In this document: in pieces, positions 1-12,214 of the stretch
How positions within the stretch are numbered: the first letter of the stretch is position 1
Layout of the letters: the number at the start of each line of letters is the position of its first letter
From: Siphonodentalium dalli
Taxonomy: Eukaryota > Mollusca > Scaphopoda > Gadilida > Siphonodentaliidae
Direction of reading: 5' to 3'
Assembly (NCBI GenBank): GCA_032622095.1
Contig: CP136064.1
Coordinates: forward strand, 185,300,209-185,364,208
Length of the DNA: 64,000 bases
Made by a program: the position numbers and the translations under genes
Notes under the pieces: model-generated
What the model was told of the DNA's origin: nothing
Databases searched by the model: none
What the model saw: the letters and a program-made list of their open reading frames with translations, nothing else

Positions 1-202
1 ATCGAATAAATCTTCAATCTTTAATCGTGTAGCTCACAAAACATGCAATTATTCTCGTTATACGTTTGGGACCTCTTTAATCTAGAAATAGTATTGTCTA
101 GTTCGTCTCATATTAACACGCCCTTCTGCATGCTAGAAGATACATGCATGAGATAACTTGCACATTAGTATTATCCTTTTCAAACAACCGACCGGGGCAG
201 AC
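1..202. other. no recognised feature
   Basis: AT-rich unique-looking sequence at the left edge. I see no open frame, repeat or RNA gene in it. Confidence 0.5.
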
Positions 203-587
203 CAGGGCTCGTATTCGCCAACTGGGTTTATATATTGTTCAGATAGTTTATACCGGGCGAGGCTCAATGTAGCTTACACCATGCATTGATGAAAGGAATA
301 ATTCGAAGATCTCAATTATATCAACACAACTCATTTCGTGGAAAGATTCAGTCTTGAGTATACCCCGAAAAATGCGTGCGGATTGTGTCTGGGTGAGTGT
401 TCGTGGTTCAGTGGATTTCAGTCATAAGATGGTGTTGATTGACAATGGCAAATGTGATAAACTGAGTCAATCATATTATCGACAGTGTGTGTGGTAATCA
501 CGAATGAATGTAGTTTGTGTGTGTTCAGCAGCTATGAAATAAACCACCTGGTTTATAAATAAACCCAGTTGGTGAATATGAGCCCCG
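203..587. mobile_element. MITE-like element with ~33-bp imperfect terminal inverted repeats
   Basis: The left end reads CAGGGCTCGTATTCGCCAAC and the right end is its near reverse complement, with the match running about 33 bp on each side (both arms include AACTGGGTTTAT). The interior of about 320 bp has no coding capacity. The CAGGG start resembles hAT-type ends, but I cannot find a matching 8-bp target duplication, so the superfamily is a guess. The arm motif AAACCCAGTT also recurs in the array at 45.2-45.7 kb. Confidence 0.5.
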
Positions 588-1230
588 TGGTTCAATTTAT
601 ATCCTGTATCAAATTCTGTTTTTATTATTTATTCGAACCCATGCATACTTGCCCCATACGCACTCTATATTGACGAAAGCCTTAAAATACAGATACTTGC
701 GAATTAGATTTTTCCGTATACAGTTATTCCGTTGTCATCATCATTTACGGACATACGTAAGTCTTTTTTTACGACTTGCTGTCGGTTGATACAAATAATG
801 TCCACAATAATATAAAATAAAAACGATAAAATATTCACATTGACACTCTAACAGGACTGGTATCTATACAGACTAGCTTTCTGACGAAAATTGAAAACAA
901 AATGAGGCAGGTAAGAATCTCTCAGCAAGGAATGCAGGGTATCGGAAACAAAGAGGTGGGTTTTTTTGGTGTTTGTTTATGTTTTTGGCCTAATGGTACG
1001 TAGTCGCATCTAATGCAATAAAAGCTTGCATCGAGTTTCTCCTTGAAGTGCTCCAAAGTTTCAGCGTCCACAATAAAGTCCGATTACGAATTCCGCTGAA
1101 TAACTACTATGTTGCTAAAATATTTTTTTCCCAATTCTGTGCAACAGAACTTCACTCGACATGTGTACGTGTGTGCCCTTGTACTCTGGTCGTGAACCCG
1201 ATCGAAAAGTTCATCATATTCGATGTCATA
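588..1230. other. no recognised feature
   Basis: AT-rich spacer between the TIR element and the Helitron. No coding signal or repeat structure was recognised. Confidence 0.45.
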
Positions 1231-1251
1231 TCTATTATATATTTTGAAAGA

Positions 1252-1273
1252 TCTGTGTGTGTATGTGTTTGTT

Positions 1274-1319
<46 letters not shown>
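1252..1319. repeat. (GT)n microsatellite inside the Helitron
   Basis: A GT-dominated run sits just inside the Helitron 5' end. In the other copies this position holds short ACAG or CATA runs (42121-42150, 37075-37145). Microsatellite growth at this site is therefore a recurrent property of the family. It produces the cysteine/valine and histidine/threonine-rich spurious frames here. Confidence 0.9.
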
Positions 1320-1321
<2 letters not shown>

Positions 1322-1806
1322 AAATCGATGGACTCGAAAACGACTAAGCCAATTTCGATGAAATTTGGTATTTGGATGTGTTTTCGGCCGGAGACGAACA
1401 TAGGCATATTTATTTGTCCGTGCGAGGTCAACTTTTCACGTGCGGAGGTCAAATCTATTTTTACGCCGTTTTTGCGCTAATATATTTCAGTTCGGTGCTC
1501 ACAAATCGATTCGATATAGCGCGAATAATAAATTGCCAGTCATATAATTTGCACGGTTAGAATCTGTGTGGCTTCATCTTTTCAACGATATATAATATGT
1601 ATGTATCCGTTGTAGTTATCTGCCTCAATTATTAGGTACAAGTGGTACGATGCTTTTATCAGGATAAAATCAATGCGTAATTTCTATGACGTCGTCAGAG
1701 GTCATAAAGTTAGATTACGTTAACTCTCACCCTGCCGATGCATTTGACTGTGTCGCGTTAACTCATCACCGGCCGAGGTATCCGCAAATGACATTGGGCT
1801 ATATAT

Positions 1807-2085
1807 CTCGGAAACGGGTGTAGCTATCGACTTGAAATTTGGTATGTGAATGTATCTTGCCCCGGATACGAATTTTATCGGGTCGCCGAGCACGTGCGAC
1901 GCCAGCTTCGCGCATGCGCAGACGAGATCTCAGAAACGGGTTGAGATATTGACTTTAAATTTGGTATGTGAATGTATCTTGCCCCGGATACGAATTTTAT
2001 CGGGTCGCCGAGCACGTGCGACACCAGCTTCGCGCATGCGCAGACCAGATCTAGGAAACGGGTGGAGCAATCGACTTGAAATTTG
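1807..2085 (+). repeat. 122-bp tandem units in Helitron 3' region
   Basis: Two full units and a partial one, spaced 122 bp apart (the CTTGAAATTTGG motif, with one variant, at 1831, 1953 and 2075). Each unit holds GCGCATGCGC and GGGTCGCCGAGCACGTGCGA. The same 122-bp spacing is seen in reverse orientation at 42221, 42343 and 42465. Confidence 0.85.
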
Positions 2086-2124
2086 GTTTTTTAATAGCCC
2101 GGACGAAGTCGGGTCACCTTCTAG

Positions 2125-3594
2125 TATATATATATATATAGGCGATGAAATAGTGGATATGTTTCAATCATGTCGCTCCTGAATCGCCGACATGTCAGGG
2201 ACAACATTAAGCATATACTGCACAGTGCACACAATTCCGTGTCCTGTATTTTGTTGCCCGTCTCAAAAAACTTTCGCGATTGCTATATATAGATTTTTTT
2301 TTTTTACAGTGGATGCCAGGTTGTATTACCCTATTCAAGAATCGGTCTTACCATAGCTATATATTTTTTAATGATCGTTTCTTTGTCCAGTTTCGAGAAG
2401 GGTCGTTTTATTATCTGCATTATTCTTGTGGCTTTTAGCACCATTTTACTTATGTGCCCATCGAAAGAGATTGTTGTCTATTGTTATCCCGAGGTCTTTC
2501 TGACAGGCAGAAAATGAGATTGCTGGTCTCTCCTGAACATCACGCATATAGTATTATACCATCTCTAGTGTAGCAAATCAGGTTTGCTATAGCTTTAGTC
2601 ACATGATATAGCTATTACAGCATCGAGTACTAAAGCTAGTGTCAGCACTATATAATTATATATATATACTAATTTTTACGAAAATCTAACTAATTCTAGG
2701 ATGCAAATGTGTTCTATATGTGTACACTTATATATATGTTGTTGTTGGTGGTGGTGGTGGTAGTGTTGTTGTTGTTGTTGTTTTATTGATTTGTTGTTTT
2801 GTTGTTGTTCTTGATAAAACTATCTCTTCTGGGAGTCGATACTTGACCCTCAAATCTAATTTTATTCTGTCAAATCTGATAGGCAATATTTAAAGCAACG
2901 AGTAGGTATTTCTTAATATACTCTATATGGCTATACGAAGATATATACGCAGTTTAACAGACTGATCACAAGAATGAGTCACATTCGCTCTTGACAACCC
3001 ACGCAGAAAGCACGCTACGACATCCCATTTTTCTTAAAAACTGATACGGAGGATGCAATATATATATATATATATAGAGCTTCGAGTGGCGTCATCGATG
3101 CCATTAACTCCAATCTCTATATCAAGTTTCTTATTTCAATTTCCACACATAATTATCGAGCCCATAAATGTGGTCCAGAACTAATACCAGAAAACTGCCA
3201 AAGGCGACAACATTTAGTACTACGTCATAACGGAGTGGCCTCGCGTGGGCTTGTGTGCCAAGCAACTACGACGACAATCGTTGATTAATTTGACAAGATT
3301 ATCGAGCAGTTTTGCAAACTCACGGTTGTAAAAATTAATGTCAGGCAACAATTATTTCGGCTGAAGGGGTCACTCTCATCAAACAAGACAGTCAATGACT
3401 GTGGGGTCGCTCACCAGACTACAAAGACTGATAAGACTGGGACTCTGGAGACTACAACAGTCAGAACTTTTCATAATTACTTTAAAAGAAATAGCTCTAA
3501 ACAGGATTTGTGGCTAGAGAGATTTCACATATGTAGATTGGTGAAAATCCACCTTGAAATTACCAACTGTATACTACTGATCACCCCCTCCTCC
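2125..3594. other. AT-rich spacer with short microsatellites
   Basis: Contains short TA runs just after 2125 and near 3058-3076, a poly-T near 2288, and a GTT/GGT microsatellite at about 2738-2782. I recognise no gene or mobile element. Confidence 0.5.
2738..2782. repeat. (GTT)/(GGT) microsatellite
   Basis: Consecutive GTT and GGT triplets with one interruption. Confidence 0.9.
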
Positions 3595-3720
3595 TCCAGC
3601 TCAACAAGTCCCCTTTCACCGGTATACAGACTCCCAAGTCTTAGGTTGGAATTTCACAACTGACACCTCAAACTTTCTCAATTGTTGGAAATTTCCAATC
3701 TCACAAGCGCCTTTTTCCAA
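3595..3720. repeat. Dispersed repeat with TTGGAAATTTCC motif
   Basis: The stretch containing ACCTCAAACTTTC and TGTTGGAAATTTCC is repeated at 24080-24150, where the order GGTTGGAA, GCCTCAAACTTTC, TGTTGGAAATTTCC is kept. A looser relative with several TTGGAAAT / TTTCCAACC blocks lies near 33880-33990. Element class unknown. Confidence 0.4.
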
Positions 3721-3879
3721 AACCATTTAGACATGTTTGAAGCCCAATTATCCATGGATCCAAAACACAATACATGTAAGTCAGATTAATCAGTCAGGTG
3801 GTTCCAAGGTAGATGTTTTAATGAATTTGGCATTTCAATGATTTTATTAGACACAAAAGTGTTAACTCCCCATAGCCCC

Positions 3880-5740
3880 ACCATTTCTTGACAAATTGAC
3901 CTCATTTTAACAAATCTGAATCTCAGTCACTTAAGGATCCTCCTGATTGCTCCATACTATATGTAAGCTAAATAGTCCAACCTCTCTTGAGAAGACATTT
4001 TAAGAATTACTATAGAGACATATAGTTATGTCCCTGGTCCCACCCTATTTAACCTGGTGACCCCATCTGAATAAATTTAAATCCCAGACACCAAAGAACC
4101 CTTCATACATATGATAAATATCAGTAAAATAGACCTGATGGTCCTTGTGAAGGAAGCATATTAAGAGGGAAACTGTTCTTCGTTTGGCCCCTATTTGACC
4201 AAGTGACCCCATTTAAAAAAAATCTGAATTTCAGTCAAGGAAGAACATTCCATGCTAAATAAGCCAACCAGTTCTTGCAAACATATTTTAAGAATTACTA
4301 TGTAGTGAAATAGTCTCTGGCTCTGCCCTTATTTGACTTTGTGATCCCATTTTCACAAAGGTAATTTCATACCAAATATAAGCAAAATAGGCCATTTGAT
4401 TATTGCATAGAAGACACATCATGAATTACTATGTAGAGAAAGAGTAATGTAGCTGGCCTTGCACCTACTTGACCTGGTGACCCTGATAGAACAAATCTGT
4501 ACCACAATCACCAAAGGAGCAAGCCTGCAAATAGTGCACCTATTCCTACATTGTATGTGCCTGGCCTCAAGCAACACAATGTATTATACAATCAAGCCTT
4601 GAAATAGTGTGATAGTGTGTCTGTCATTTGCGGAATGAGGTCCCCCAGAGGGTGACTTTAGTGACGCTATCCTGCACAGTGGGCTAGCATCACTAAATTC
4701 ACCCTCTGGGGACCTCATTCTGCTAAGGCCCTCAACTGCTATGGCAGACCTAGGATAAGATTGAAGTTCCCCAGTTGAAGTTGATGTTCACCCATTGGAC
4801 ACCTCAATTATGAATTTTATATTCTGCAAATTAGGGGATATAGAAACTTCCTAGAAGGGAAATGTAACTAACAACTGTGTGGGATAGCATCACTAAATTC
4901 ACCCTCTGGGGACCTCATTCTGCAAATGACAGACCTCCTATTTGCCATGTTGAACAATACATGATAGATTGTACCTCTTATTAATGATTCTCTGACCTGC
5001 AAATGTCAGACACACTAAATTCAGGCAGTTTGTTTAAATTGCTAGCAGTATGTTTATACAAGCTGTCAGTGACATTGTATTCCTTGATTAATGACCTGTG
5101 TTTCTCTCTGTCTATCCACAAAGAGATATCTGCAACTTTAATAGAACAGGTATTAATGTTGGAAGCTGGAAATGATATCCATTGGAAGGGATGTTGGTTG
5201 GGTGTAGGCCACTGCAGGGTGGGGGTGCATCTGGGCCATGTGGGAGGGGGATGGGTAATGGAATATTTCTGTAATTTCAGAAGATTAAAGATTAAAGTTT
5301 CATAAATCTGCAGATGTTATAATGGTGTCACTTTTTTAAATTTTATAACATGGTTTTTTTTTTTTAGTTATGTCACTGGCTCTGCCCACATTCGACCCAG
5401 TGACCTCATTTGAACAAATCTGAATAACAGTCCCCCAAAGACCCTTTGTACCAAATATGAACTCATTCGGACCAATGAAATTTGAGAAGAAGTTGTTGTA
5501 AGAGTTATGGCCCTGGCTTCGCAACTATTTGACCCAGTGACCTCATTTGAACAAATCGGAATGAGAGTCACCTAGGGAACATCCACACCAAATATGAACC
5601 CATTTGGTCTTACGGTTCCAGAGGAGAAGATGTTCAAAGAATTGTTGACGGACGGACGGATGGACGGACGGATGGACGGACGGACGACGGACGAGGAGTG
5701 ATGACTATAGCTCCACCGGAGACTTCGTCTCAGGTGAGCT
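3880..5740. repeat. Mollusc-type ~140-bp tandem repeat with GGAC-rich tail hairpin
   Basis: The phrase TTGACCnnGTGACCCCATTTG, with variants, recurs near 3894, 4049, 4193, 4333, 4467, 5390 and 5529, about 134-155 bp apart. After a GGACGGAC-rich run (5645-5697) the block ends in a hairpin at about 5707-5740, where TAGCTCCACCGGAGAC pairs with GTCTCAGGTGAGCTA. The array is interrupted by the MITE at 4593-4945 and by unrelated sequence. I associate this repeat type with mollusc genomes. The terminal hairpin followed by CTAA is compatible with a Helitron-like 3' end, but that is inference. Confidence 0.55.
4593..4945. mobile_element. hAT-like MITE, palindromic family, copy 1
   Basis: Begins CAAGCCTTGAAATAG and carries GAATGAGGTCCCCCAGAGGG near the left side. 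Inverted partners of this module follow around 4690-4720 and 4885-4925. Copies 2 (25603-25862) and 3 (37297-37706) have the same inverted modules. The right terminus is degraded (CAGACCTCCTATTTG), and I find no target duplication for this copy. No coding capacity. Confidence 0.6.
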
Positions 5741-6001
5741 AAAAAGTGCTGAATGGTACACAGGATTTGAAAATGTGCTGAAGGGTCGTTCTAAATGACG
5801 TTTAGTTTTCGTATCTGCCATGATTTATGTTAGAGAATAATTGTTTACGTTCCAATGAACATTAAAATGAACTGAAAACAAACTTCTAATGGACGCCAGA
5901 CTTTCAGAAACACAATTTAAGTAACGATGTTAGTGGCGATCACAAACCCTGTCTACCCTTCAGCAAATTTTCAAATCCTGTGTACCCTTCAGCACTTTTT
6001 T
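5741..6001. mobile_element. Inverted-repeat element with ~45-bp arms
   Basis: The left arm AAAAAGTGCTGAATGGTACA and on to about 5785 is matched by the reverse complement of 5953-6001. Both arms contain CACAGGATTTGAAAAT and TGCTGAAGGGT. The interior of about 165 bp is AT-rich. The element abuts the tail hairpin of the preceding repeat, so it may have inserted next to that tail. Confidence 0.55.
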
Positions 6002-8212
6002 TGGTGAGAGTGACCCCTTCAGCATTATTTCGTATATGTTTATTTAACAACACCTGGTTAATCGTGCGTATACATATATATAGTGAGATTTTTCTATTGG
6101 CACGATCTGTATATAAAGCACACCGTTCACAATGATCTTCTATTATATCCGGTCAACTGACTATCTGTTGCTATAGGATTCATATGTGATGGCTATATGA
6201 TAAAACAAACATATTTGACTGAGTGGCATCTGTATATATCTAATAGAAGTTTTTGGTACAAACCGGAGAAATAAAAACCCATATAAGCGACGAATTTACG
6301 GTTGGTATATGCGCATAACTTGATGACGTCGGGCCATATATATAGAGGATCTAAAACTCGTCCCCAGTTTGTTGTGGAATTTACAAAACTCGTCCAGTAA
6401 ATTAGGTCTAGACCGAGCCGTTGGCAACTGGATTAAACCGAAGTTGCAATGATAATTTGGGAGGTGTGAGACCACAAGACATCCACTCCACCCATGTCGC
6501 CACGTCCCTGCTCGTGTATGATATATAGAGATAATTATTATTCATAAACATTAACCAAAGTAGCACGTTGAAGTACAACTGTTATCCGCCTAACATGTTT
6601 CGAGCATTTGCGCGTCATGCTAACGTATATATTCGCATTTCATTTACATTTAATTAGCACGTATATTATGACCTGAAGCTGAAAAACGAGCAGGCGACAG
6701 ACAGGCGAAACGATAAAAAATACAAGTGCAGAAGGAGTCACATGGATTGGTGGGAAATGTTCATTCCACTTATTATCTGAACATCTCCTAATGAAACTAC
6801 TGCGTGGAAAAGTAAGGGTTGGAGCCTCTATATGTAAGTGAATATCCACAGTAGCCTGTATTTTAACTAACGTTAGTATACATGTAAATGAAACGTGACA
6901 TGGAACTGGAATAGTTGACACCGACAAGATAGTTTAATATGTATGACTTAATTGACGTGGATTTATTTGAAGTCACTTTCTAAACTTTATATTTCCCAAA
7001 TAACTAAAGTTTGCTCTTGCATTAAAAAAAACTTGACTTTATAACACTTGACCAATCAATTTAATGTCAACCATGAAATAATCGTGTGCTGGCATATCGA
7101 ACATTTAAATAATAGGATGTGAAATTTTCACCTTCGAATGTTATAAATTCTCTGCAAAACCCTATAATAACGGTTGTGATCGAAATATATTGCCTCAGGG
7201 TTCAACGGGCCATATATTCTCAAACAGCTATAATTAGAGAGCGTTTCCTGTTACGTTTTCTTGATACAGTAAAATATAGAGTAATAATGGCCTTCGAACT
7301 ACGAAGTGGGTTCATGTGAAATAACATATCCGTAAAACTACTATCACCAACAATTACATACAAAACATAGATTGTCCTTATTCTTATTTCATTATTAATA
7401 ACTCTCCAATACTGATAGTTCGCAAATCAAACCATTGGTATGTAAACATTACTGGAACAGTGGCATTACCGATAAAAGTCCAATTAGTCCAATAATTTAG
7501 ATACCAAAGTTTAATTTTTTTAAATAGATGGTAAACATTGGAAAAGGTCAAAGCATTTGAAAAATATTCTGAAAATCAAATTCAGACTAAACTATTTGAA
7601 CTTATATACTACACGTTCAGCGATGTTTGTTGACAAATCAATGTAACGATTCTCTTACATAACGATGGTATAGTTTATACAAACGCGCGAAATTTCGTTG
7701 TTGGAGAAGTTTATAATTACTTCACGATCTTCTTGGTGGGGATGTTTTACAGGCTTATATAGTATAGCACAGTGCCCACTGCGAGTGTCTTCGGTCCCTT
7801 TAAGATCACAAGTGCGTTTGAAGTTGAAAGAATTAGTTAAGGCCGCGTCCATAAGAAACTTCGATCTACGCGATAGTGTCGAATGTATATGTACATGTGT
7901 GAGTTTTTCGGGGTTTTTTTTCAAGTACAAGTGGATATATCGTAATACATGTATAGAAAAAGTAATTTTATCACACACCCCCCCCCCCCTACCCAAGGTA
8001 TGTGGCACATTAGGTCAACATAAGTCGTCCAGTGATGGCGACGCTGCTTCTAATTCCGATATGCCCGGATTCGTGAATCTCGATTTAATTATTCGTGCAT
8101 CTGGGCAAGTTTGTCAGTTGTTTTCCGGGTATCGGTGGTATCTACGTGTTTTGAGTTATTTCCCGGTGAAAGTAACTCTTTGTTCTTTCCTCCATCCGTA
8201 AAACTGACGTCG
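6002..8212. other. no recognised feature
   Basis: AT-rich sequence. It includes a frame of 167 codons at 7698-8201 that lacks an early ATG and runs through a poly-C tract, so I do not accept it as a gene. A phrase near 7770-7810 (reverse strand AAAGGGACCGAAGACACTCG) has a relative at 13785-13810 (AAAGGGGCCCAAGGCACTCG), which suggests a dispersed repeat. Confidence 0.4.
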
Positions 8213-8757
8213 CGATGTTACATAACGACTCAAACGACGATAAACCACAATCAAGTAAAGGTACTCAATGCGATCAGACGGTCCCCATACCATCAAGTTT
8301 CAACAACAACAACATCATTTCTTCAAAATACGCTTTAGTTATCAGAATCGATTTATTGCAACAAAATAATGCTAACCACTGTCAACTTTGGTATCAAATT
8401 TCCCAAAAACGTGTTATTTATAAACATTTTGTTCAACAAAATATGGCCGTATTATCACTAAAGTATCACGAAATTTGACCTTATTATCACTTGATTTTAG
8501 AGTTATCCATCTTCATCCGCAATTTTTTCCGAGACCCTCCGTTTTAGCATGTATTTCTGGGCCACATATTATTACACATTTCGAGAAATAACAAACTTCA
8601 AAAATCGATATATGATCACTCTGAGCTTTGATGGGTGGGTTCCTCGACTCGAATCAAATATGTTTTACACCCGAAGCCAAAGAAATAGTAATTTAGGAGC
8701 GTCTGATCGGATTGAGTACCTTTAAACCAGACCACTGGGGTCGTGTGAAACATTACA
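8213..8757. mobile_element. Inverted-repeat element, AAGGTACTCAATnCGATCAG family
   Basis: AAAGGTACTCAATGCGATCA at 8257 is matched in reverse complement around 8700-8725 (GATCGGATTGAGTACCTTT), with weaker pairing out to 8213 and 8757. The stretch 8270-8455 is closely similar to 17893-18067 in the same orientation (TGGTCCCCATA, AACAACAACA, AATGCTAA-CACTGTCAACT, CATTTTGTTCAAC). It is therefore a dispersed element with at least two copies here. Confidence 0.5.
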
Positions 8758-9786
8758 TACCTCGCCTTCACTGAAAGTATCCATGAATGTTCAATACGTT
8801 CACTTCGATCATGATTGTGTTTTTGTGTCAACGTAAACGCACTGACCTACTATACAACATAAGTGGTCCATATACGTCTCAACCACCCACCAGATCACAT
8901 GTTGTGCCATATTTACATACATAATATCGATTTCAAGGATTGAGTAACGGATACCTTTACAACATGTGCACACTCCATGGTCCCTGTATCATTTCGTTCC
9001 GAGGAATTTGTTTCGCGGGAGTGGTCCAATACGAAGAGTAGGTTCACATAACATTTGTCGGTAATTTCGGTCCAAGAAAATAATATGAAATTAGTCACAC
9101 CAATAGAGTTAAACTTCCTGTTGATTATACTTCCAGCTTTGAAGTCGAAGCCAATATGTATGATCTGATATATTCCACATCCTTTCCGCGGAGAACAAAC
9201 ACAAACGCATTAAGGTTAAATTCACAGCCAAACTATAATTAGGAAACAGTTGAAACAAGAAATTTCACATTTCCTTCACAATATCACAAATTGAATGAGG
9301 AAAACGCACCGTTATGGGCAGTATTTCTTAGTAATCCGTATTTGCACAGAATATGAAACATTTAGTCGAATAAATTATTAGACATGACAGTTTACTATTA
9401 TTTCTATCGCCGGAGCGTATCAATAAGTTTCTGCATGATAACTGCTGGACGTCCTTATATCATCGGCATCAACACATGATACCAATTTCAGCCGACTATA
9501 ACTTACATTGAGGATACTGTTTCTGTACACAGCGAGGGTAACAGCTGGGTTTATAGAGATAAACCTACATGCTGCGTACACACCATACTCTATGCATTAA
9601 GTAGGGAAATTAGGTTTACTGGACCGAACAATCGTGGGTAACATGTTGGTGGGTCGTGTCCTGGGATGATACCGATTTTTGTTCACCTGTTGGTCTGTTG
9701 TTGCTCAGTCGGTAATAGAGAGGTTTATAAAATTTACAGCTGCAGTCAACCCTTCCATGAATGGAACTTCCTGAAAATTTGCGAAA
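8758..9786. other. no recognised feature
   Basis: AT-rich sequence with only short, unremarkable open frames. Confidence 0.45.
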
Positions 9787-9966
9787 ACCCTGTGTCAAGC
9801 ATTCTCATATATGCGAGTCTCCCATAGGGAACCTCGCATATATAAGACAGTATATTAGCATAACAATAGTTACCTTGACCTTGTAAGCCAGTACATTATC
9901 TTATATATGCGATGCTAAATTTTAATGTGAGACTACCACATATAAGAGAATGCACTGGTACAGGAT
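9787..9966. mobile_element. Decayed relative of the double-hairpin MITE
   Basis: Preceded by GCGAAAACCCTGTGTCAA, then a diverged hairpin with CATATATGCGAG / CTCGCATATATAAG (9795-9860). A second half follows at 9890-9960 with TTATATATGCGA and ACATATAAGAGAATGCAC. The layout follows the intact elements at 17048-17447 and 30955-31355, but both hairpins are eroded. The same GAAAACCCTGTGTCAA entry is found at 30107. Confidence 0.5.
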
Positions 9967-10522
9967 ATTTAATGCTGAACCAGCGCTACCCCCGTCATGA
10001 AAGCTACTCATACTATTAACTAATCTTAATTCTAACAATCTCTTGTTTTTGCCACGTGATTGGGGATCAACATAGTTTTTATAAATAGTTGAAATACTAA
10101 CAAATAAACTGCCATATAAAGTCAAAGAAATGTATCACCTGAGTTAAATCGTCCCCGCAGACTCATGTCCATCCAATATGTAGTCTACAGTATGTGCTTT
10201 TCAGACTATAGTGTTGAATATTGTACTAGTTTCCCAGAGTTTCCATTAAATTAAGACTCAAACGAAAATTTCGGACAGCATATCTGGTGTTTGGTTTGAT
10301 CTTTCCCAGAGTTAGAAAGATTGTGAAACCAGTTGAAGAATTCTAACACAAAACGAGGGGGCAAATGAGGTACCCAAGAGTCGGGAATTCGGCCTGATTC
10401 AATTGGGATTTTGGTTGCAAATTAGAACTTCAAAAATCTCCTCTCCAATCGAAAACCATGCATTTGGCTACGCCCATATATCTACCAGAGACAATCAAAC
10501 AGACAGTAGAAATAACATGATT
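9967..10522. other. no recognised feature
   Basis: AT-rich spacer without recognisable genes or repeats. Confidence 0.45.
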
Positions 10523-11022
10523 CACACCCTGGTTTAAGTGGTCCTGCTGATGTTCTATGATGTTGGTGTGTCCTGCCGAATTACTACATGATATGGGCAA
10601 CTGAGGCTTTTAAGTTATTTTCTTTTTGGAAAGTTGTCATTTTCATGACCTTTCGCTTATCTGAACGAATGAATCAAAAGTCATTATATTTATAAAACAT
10701 TCAAAAACATCTATTGCAAAAATATTTAAATATAATGTCACTCTTGGATGTTGCAAACCGGCCGTAATAAAATGGCGATTCATGAGCAGCCACAATTAAA
10801 ATAATGAAAAATATATATGTGCATGAATGTTTCATGCAGTCACTAGTCACTAGCATTTTCTCAAATTGCTCGTATTAGCCAACAGTCGCGAACATTTCAA
10901 CTTCAGGAAAATTAACGGTATAATTTCTGAACAGCATCAGTTTGACCTACCATCACCTTAACCGTTCAACGGAACCCAGCAGCGTCATAGCAAATTAACA
11001 GGACCACTTAACCAGGGGTGAC
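10523..11022. mobile_element. MITE with ~30-bp terminal inverted repeats (CCCTGGTTTAAGTGG)
   Basis: Left end CACACCCTGGTTTAAGTGGT then CCTGCTGATGTTCTATGATG. The right end at about 10980-11022 is its imperfect reverse complement (CATAGCAAATTAACAGGACC, ACTTAACCAGGGGTGA). The interior of about 430 bp is AT-rich and non-coding. I could not find a convincing target duplication. Confidence 0.5.
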
Positions 11023-11959
11023 TTAGCCTACCTGGAACAGAATAACGCTGAAACGAGTGACACCCATGCTTGATAATCCACTTTTTATAAAACTCCTAGC
11101 TACGAATTTTGACTCTGTACCAGTGAATTTTCTTCTTACGAATGCCCCAATTCTTCACGTGCATGACATGTAATTACAGATATGACCCCCGTGTCTACCG
11201 TGGACAATTTTAACAGCCACCATTAAGTCAAACATCATGCGTGATATGAGGTCCATTGGGGTCAGAGAAAGGTTACCAACAGTGCTATTTAGCACTAAAA
11301 CAAATTAAAATACATGTTTCATTCAACAGAATTAACCAGAAGCAAGACACAACAACCTTGTAACCCAAATAACGTCGTTCTATTGAACAGCCATCAATCA
11401 CTCACGTCACCAGGAAACTGATGTGAGTTCTCTATTCACCATATCAAAGTGGACATTGTCCTCGAAAGTTTCTTTTCAATAATAATTTAAAGCGGTGTGC
11501 CCATTAGGCACATTGGGACAAATCGGTTCAGAACTCTGAATTATTCACAATGTTGATAATGCTCCAAAACAACTATTCCGTATCTACCGCTGCGACATCT
11601 GTGTGCATGGCCCCATGCAACATTTACTTCTGTTTCTGAATCTGTTTTTCGGGAATCTTCCGGTTATAGACGCACTGGTCCAGATGCTACCAAGGCCGAG
11701 TAACTGTATAACCCTGTGGTGACTCTATACTCAAAAGTAGCGTTCATTGAAGTGCACACACCGAGGCGTGTACACGGCTCAGCCATTAATGTCCGCGTCC
11801 GAACGAACAGAGTACTGAACCCAGGTATGTTGTCGTAATGTTGTAAAGGGGGAGGGGGAATCGTCATACTGCATTCTGATCTGTATTAACTGAACTCGAA
11901 TGAGATTTTTCAGCCTGACAAACTTGGTATCTGACCGACTTCTGATTTTTATCAGAATA
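11023..11959. other. no recognised feature
   Basis: No gene, RNA or repeat recognised. Confidence 0.4.
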
Positions 11960-12035
11960 CTTGACCAGGTTGCGATCCCCGGTCCGCTATAGCATGAGCT
12001 ACCAATACGCTACCTCTCGGCCACCGACTTCCCTG
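11960..12035 (-). mobile_element. tRNA-derived SINE head
   Basis: On the minus strand a tRNA-like promoter is visible: box A TGGCCGAGAGGTAGC (around 12009-12023), then a degenerate box B GGATCGCAACC (11968-11978) about 35 bp downstream. The spacing fits an RNA polymerase III internal promoter. The fold is too degraded for a functional tRNA, so a SINE is likelier. Its body downstream is not clearly delimited. Confidence 0.45.
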
Positions 12036-12214
12036 TTGGAATGCAATCTTGGGGAAATGCCATTTGCATCCCATTAACTGTAATATAACACACAAAAAAA
12101 CATGTACGCTTAAAAATTAGTAAACATGTATATGTCCATTTAGTCCCCCAACACTATAACACTTCCAAGACATATCTGCTTGTTTGTGGTTTACCGTCGT
12201 TGCAGCTGCTATGC

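Larger units (their letters stand above)
1231..2124 (+). mobile_element. Non-autonomous Helitron, apparently full length
   Basis: Helitrons start with TC, end in CTRR preceded by a short hairpin, and insert between A and T without target duplication. Here the 5' end is TCTATTATATATTTTG, preceded by A at 1230. The 3' end has the imperfect hairpin GCCCGGACGAAGTCGGG, then a short spacer and CTAG at 2121-2124, followed by T at 2125. There is no RepHel coding capacity, so it is non-autonomous. The 5' quarter matches the minus-strand Helitron at 41588-42172. The 3' third is built of 122-bp units also found at 42173-42515. It therefore looks like a mosaic of two subfamilies. Confidence 0.72.

Noticed and set aside
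1048-1480. Cys/Val-rich and His/Thr-rich frames
   Set aside because: Generated by the GT microsatellite within a Helitron.
7698-8201. 167-codon plus-strand frame, the longest in the window
   Set aside because: It begins at TTG, its only methionine is about 120 codons in, it crosses a poly-C tract, and the antisense strand is equally open. No domain is visible.
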